The position numbers and the translations under genes are program-made. The notes below the pieces were generated by a model. The model saw only the letters and a list, made by a program, of their open reading frames with translations, searched no databases and was not told the origin of the DNA. This document shows, in pieces, positions 61,324 to 64,000 of a stretch of DNA of 64,000 nt. The stretch is from CAYTPI01 sp964439625 (GTDB taxonomy: Bacteria; Chloroflexota; Anaerolineae; Aggregatilineales; UBA3940): contig CAYTPI010000004.1 of NCBI GenBank assembly GCA_964439625.1, positions 62,001-126,000 of the forward strand, read 5' to 3'. The number at the start of each line of letters is the position of its first letter. Positions within the stretch are counted from its first letter, which is position 1.

Positions 61324-62877
61324 TTAGTCGGCGGCGGCCTCCGCAGAAACCTGCGCCTTACCGACGTTAATGGCAGGCGCTTCTAGCGGAATGTCTTTCA
61401 GAATGAGGTTTTGTGCAATCGTTGAGGTTGAGAGCACACCCGGCAGCCCTGCGCCAGGGTGAGTACCCGCACCGACGAAGTACAAATTCTCAAAGTCCTC
61501 TGAGCGGTTGTGTGGACGGAACCATGCTGACTGGGTCAGCTTTGGCTCGACGCTAAACGCTGACCCTTTATAGCTGTTGAGCACATTCTGGAAGTGCAAT
61601 GGGTCGATGTAATGCTCAGCGACGAGGTTTTCTTGCAAGTCTGGCAGGTAGTTCTCCTCCAGATAGTTCATCACCATGTCGCGATACTTGGGCGCGAACG
61701 TCTCCCAGTCGGTGCCGCTGTCAAGGTGTGGCACAGGTGAAAGTACATAGAAGTTCTCATGGCCCTCTGGCGCAATCGACGGGTCGGTGATGGTTGGCAT
61801 GTGCAGGTAGAGCGAGAAGTCATCGGCGACGTAATTCTTGTGGAAGATGTCATCCAACAACCCCTTGTAGCGCGGCCCCAGAATGATGTTGTGATGCGCT
61901 AGATTGGTGTCGAGATAGCGCTTCTTCGTGCCGAAGTAAATCACAAACAATGACATGCTGTAGCTGAAGCGCTCGTAACGCTTGTCGCTGTTGCGCTTGC
62001 GGTACTTCTTGTCGATCATGTTGCGGTAGGTGAAGGCCACATCGGCATTACTGACGACGCCATCCGCCTTGATCACCTCACCGTTCTTCAAGCGGACGCC
62101 TGTGACGCGCTTACCGTTGTCTGGCTCGACGAGGATTTCGTCCACTTCACTGCTCAGGTGGACTTTGCCCCCAAGCTCAGTGAACAGCTTCTCGAAGGCA
62201 GCGACCAATGCGCCGGTGCCACCCATGGCATAATGCACACCCCATTCGCGTTCGAGGTAGTGAATCATGGCGTAGATGCTCGATGCGTCATACGGGTTGC
62301 CACCGATCAGCAATGGGTGGAATGAGAAGCAAATCCGCAAAAATTCGTCCTTGACGAACTTCGAGACGTAGGGGTAGACGCTCAAATAGGATTGCAGCTT
62401 GATCAAATCTGGCGCAACCTTGAGCATGTCCATAATAGACAAGAAAGGGTAGTCGGCTAGCTCGGTGAAGCCCTTATCAAAGATGGCTTTGGTTGAGTTG
62501 ATAAAGTCCTGGTAGCCTTGCTTGTCTGCCGGGTTAATCTTGTCGATCTGGCTGAGGATGAAGTCTTCATCACCATTGTAATTGAAGACCTGCCCTTTAT
62601 GGTCGAAGATGCGATAATACGGGTCGCACTCGACGAACTCAACATAGTCTGAGCGCTGCTTGCCTGCTAGCTCCCAGATTTCATCAAACATAAAGGGCGC
62701 TGTGATAATCGTTGGGCCGCCGTCAAACTTGAAGCCGTTCTGCTCGTAGACGTAAGCGCGCCCACCGAGTTTGTCGCGCTTCTCGATTAGCTCCACATCG
62801 TAGCCGTGGGCTGCCAGCCGGGTGGCGGCACCTAACCCGCCGAAGCCACTACCGATCACAATAATTTTCTTACTCAT
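61324..62877 (-). CDS. CrtI-like phytoene desaturase / carotenoid oxidoreductase
   Basis: A 517-residue FAD enzyme. The ATG at 62877 starts right before the dinucleotide motif 'IIVIGSGFGGLGAATRLA', and 'KRDKLGGRAYVYEQNGFKFDGGPT' follows as in CrtI/CrtN. The C-terminus has the second FAD motif 'NLYFVGAGTHPGAGLPGVL'. It desaturates or otherwise oxidises a carotenoid precursor at the membrane. No crtB, crtE or other carotenoid gene is within the window, so the exact step is unknown. Confidence 0.88.
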   Translation of the reverse strand: MSKKIIVIGSGFGGLGAATRLAAHGYDVELIEKRDKLGGRAYVYEQNGFKFDGGPTIITAPFMFDEIWELAGKQRSDYVEFVECDPYYRIFDHKGQVFNYNGDEDFILSQIDKINPADKQGYQDFINSTKAIFDKGFTELADYPFLSIMDMLKVAPDLIKLQSYLSVYPYVSKFVKDEFLRICFSFHPLLIGGNPYDASSIYAMIHYLEREWGVHYAMGGTGALVAAFEKLFTELGGKVHLSSEVDEILVEPDNGKRVTGVRLKNGEVIKADGVVSNADVAFTYRNMIDKKYRKRNSDKRYERFSYSMSLFVIYFGTKKRYLDTNLAHHNIILGPRYKGLLDDIFHKNYVADDFSLYLHMPTITDPSIAPEGHENFYVLSPVPHLDSGTDWETFAPKYRDMVMNYLEENYLPDLQENLVAEHYIDPLHFQNVLNSYKGSAFSVEPKLTQSAWFRPHNRSEDFENLYFVGAGTHPGAGLPGVLSTSTIAQNLILKDIPLEAPAINVGKAQVSAEAAAD

Positions 62878-62938
62878 ACGTCCTGCTTTGTCTCTCATCT
62901 TATTTTGTGTGTGTATCGTGAGTGTAGCGCCCTCCACC

Positions 62939-62950
62939 AATGATATCATT
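62939..62950. promoter_or_regulatory. 12-bp palindrome upstream of the crtI-like gene
   Basis: AATGATATCATT is a perfect palindrome 62 bases before the crtI-like start, in the divergent region shared with the final glycosyltransferase gene. A TACACT -10-like box lies between. It may be a regulator site. Confidence 0.35.
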
Positions 62951-63046
62951 TATGGCGCAAATGTTATGGAGATTCATATAAGGTGCGGGAAACTGCTAAC
63001 TGCATAACACACCTGTACAATGTGCCTTGCTTCAGCAAATTGACGC

Positions 63047-63052
63047 TATAAT
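63047..63052 (+). promoter_or_regulatory. -10 box for the last gene
   Basis: TATAAT, 43 bases before the TTG start. The -35 (TTGCTT at 63027) is spaced only 14 bases, so the promoter is weakly supported. Confidence 0.35.
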
Positions 63053-63094
63053 CTTTCAGCATATTGTTGAGGCCACACCAAAGGTGTAATCTGC

Positions 63095-64000
63095 TTGACC
63101 AACGCAGCAACCCAAACCAACAATGGCAAAGTGGCAGTACCTTTTGCTAGGTACCGTTGGTTAATCACGAGTGGCCTCTGCTGCGTGTTGTTTGTGGGGC
63201 TGGGCTTCTACTTGTTTCCGTCTTCGGGCACGGACGATATTTTCATCACCTATGCGGCTGCCGACATCCTCGCGGATACCGGGCAGCTTCTCAACTATAA
63301 TGGCGAACGGCTGGAGCAAAGTTCCAGTCTGTTGAGTGTGCTGTTGTTTGCTACCCTGCACCGTTTGACGGGTGTCTCGCTGCAAATCCTTGGGCCGATC
63401 CTATCGGTTACTGCTGCTTGCGGCGCGCTGATTGCCGTTTACCCGCTCGCTGAACGCATTCAGCGAGGCAGTGGCAGCGTGACATCCGTGCTGTTGGCAA
63501 CGCAGGTCTACTTTCTATATTGGGCGTGGGGCAAGCTGGAGTCAACGTTAGTGGCCTGTTTGCTGCTGCTGCTCATCTTAACTTGGAACCGTCTCCTAGA
63601 AGATGGCCTAAGCAAAGTACGGATTAGCGCTGCGGTGCTGGTTTCTGCCGCTTTTATATTGGTACGCCCCGAAACATTGATTGTCGCCCTCTGCCTGCTG
63701 ATTGCTGTGTTGGCTGCCATTGTCTACTTCTATCGGATAAAACCAACAGGTGATCGCCAGCGGTTACAGTCGGCCTTACGGCGCTGGGCCGTCTTGCTTG
63801 GCATTGTGCTTGTATGCGGCCTGCTACTGTTTGCGTTCCGTAAGCTGTACTTCGATAGTTGGTTCCCCCAACCGGTAGCTGCCAAGGTTGGTGGGGTGTC
63901 GGATAGTTTCCCGACGCGGCAAATTGAAGGCATTCTTTACATCGTGGGTTGGTTGTTCGCGTGGACTCCATCGCTGGTGCCGTCGCTGGTATCTGCGTTG
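63095..64000 (+). CDS. GT-C membrane glycosyltransferase, N-terminal part (runs off the window)
   Basis: An open frame of 302 codons from a TTG at 63095, with AAAGGTG 8 bases upstream; it has no ATG start, so it is easily missed. After the first helix comes 'SGTDDIFITYAAADILADTGQLLNYNGERLEQSSSLLS', around residues 43-80. This is the DDxFIxYRYAxN...NPGERVEG pattern of actinobacterial arabinofuranosyl/mannosyl transferases and related GT-C proteins, with its catalytic Asp pair. About six helices are visible. It is divergent from the crtI-like gene. Confidence 0.75.
   Translation, partial: MTNAATQTNNGKVAVPFARYRWLITSGLCCVLFVGLGFYLFPSSGTDDIFITYAAADILADTGQLLNYNGERLEQSSSLLSVLLFATLHRLTGVSLQILGPILSVTAACGALIAVYPLAERIQRGSGSVTSVLLATQVYFLYWAWGKLESTLVACLLLLLILTWNRLLEDGLSKVRISAAVLVSAAFILVRPETLIVALCLLIAVLAAIVYFYRIKPTGDRQRLQSALRRWAVLLGIVLVCGLLLFAFRKLYFDSWFPQPVAAKVGGVSDSFPTRQIEGILYIVGWLFAWTPSLVPSLVSAL

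Noticed and set aside
1..64000. CRISPR array, tRNA, rRNA or insertion sequence
   Set aside because: No regularly spaced repeats, cloverleaf or transposase was seen on either strand; short tRNA-like folds could still be missed by eye.

Overview
The window reads as chromosomal DNA of a Chloroflexota bacterium, probably of the Anaerolineae. This is an inference from gene content: multi-GAF hybrid kinases, HEAT-repeat proteins, tandem GT-C glycosyltransferases, Ser/Thr kinases, DUF11/GEVED surface proteins and Chloroflexota-style lipoproteins. No rRNA, tRNA or other placing marker is present. GC looks moderate. Starts are mixed ATG, GTG and TTG. Promoters that can be read are sigma-70-like (TTGACA, 16-17 nt, TATACT or TATTAT). 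Two genes appear to be transcribed without a leader. A 10-N assembly gap lies at 6176-6185.

Layout. 1-1928: the end of a YtcJ-type amidohydrolase, then a type IV RuBisCO-like protein. 1992-5504: a large LPXTG-type surface protein. 5626-7021: a decayed Old Yellow Enzyme fragment and two tandem Imm5-like proteins, one broken by the gap. 7059-12166: a GT-C membrane protein, an M20 peptidase coupled to a lipoprotein, and a small unknown. 12184-19125: a methyltransferase, an Asp-rich secreted protein, two tandem GT-C membrane proteins and a polyprenyl-phosphate glycosyltransferase, which together suggest cell-surface glycosylation. 19122-32356: a signalling block with a Ser/Thr kinase-trypsin fusion, a MOSC protein, a membrane TIR protein, a HEAT protein, a pseudokinase, a candidate 280-nt structured RNA, an 8-GAF histidine kinase and two paralogous membrane-anchored unknowns.

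32631-43121: small unknowns, an orphan phage terminase with a decayed gene before it, Hsp20, a possibly split membrane gene, an NTF2-like protein, an excalibur lipoprotein, type II NADH dehydrogenase, a metallo-hydrolase and two STAS proteins. 43307-49927: a MacB-like ABC exporter with a small antitoxin-like protein, a histidine kinase pseudogene with several frameshifts, a TetR regulator and an EamA transporter. 50044-52723: a tightly coupled three-gene unit of a HEAT protein and two paralogous membrane proteins. 52806-64000: a GT-C glycosyltransferase, a LmbE deacetylase, a cytochrome c / membrane protein / methyltransferase operon, OsmC, a PQQ-type sugar dehydrogenase lipoprotein, a CrtI-like desaturase and the start of another GT-C protein.

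How it fits together. Much of the window serves the cell envelope: GT-C enzymes with a lipid-linked sugar synthase, LmbE, a wall-anchored surface protein, lipoproteins and an ABC exporter. A second theme is signalling by kinases, STAS, TIR and GAF sensors. The least expected items are the kinase-protease fusion, the pseudokinase, the probable non-coding RNA at 24821-25097, and the HEAT plus twin-membrane operon. No CRISPR array, insertion sequence or complete prophage was seen.
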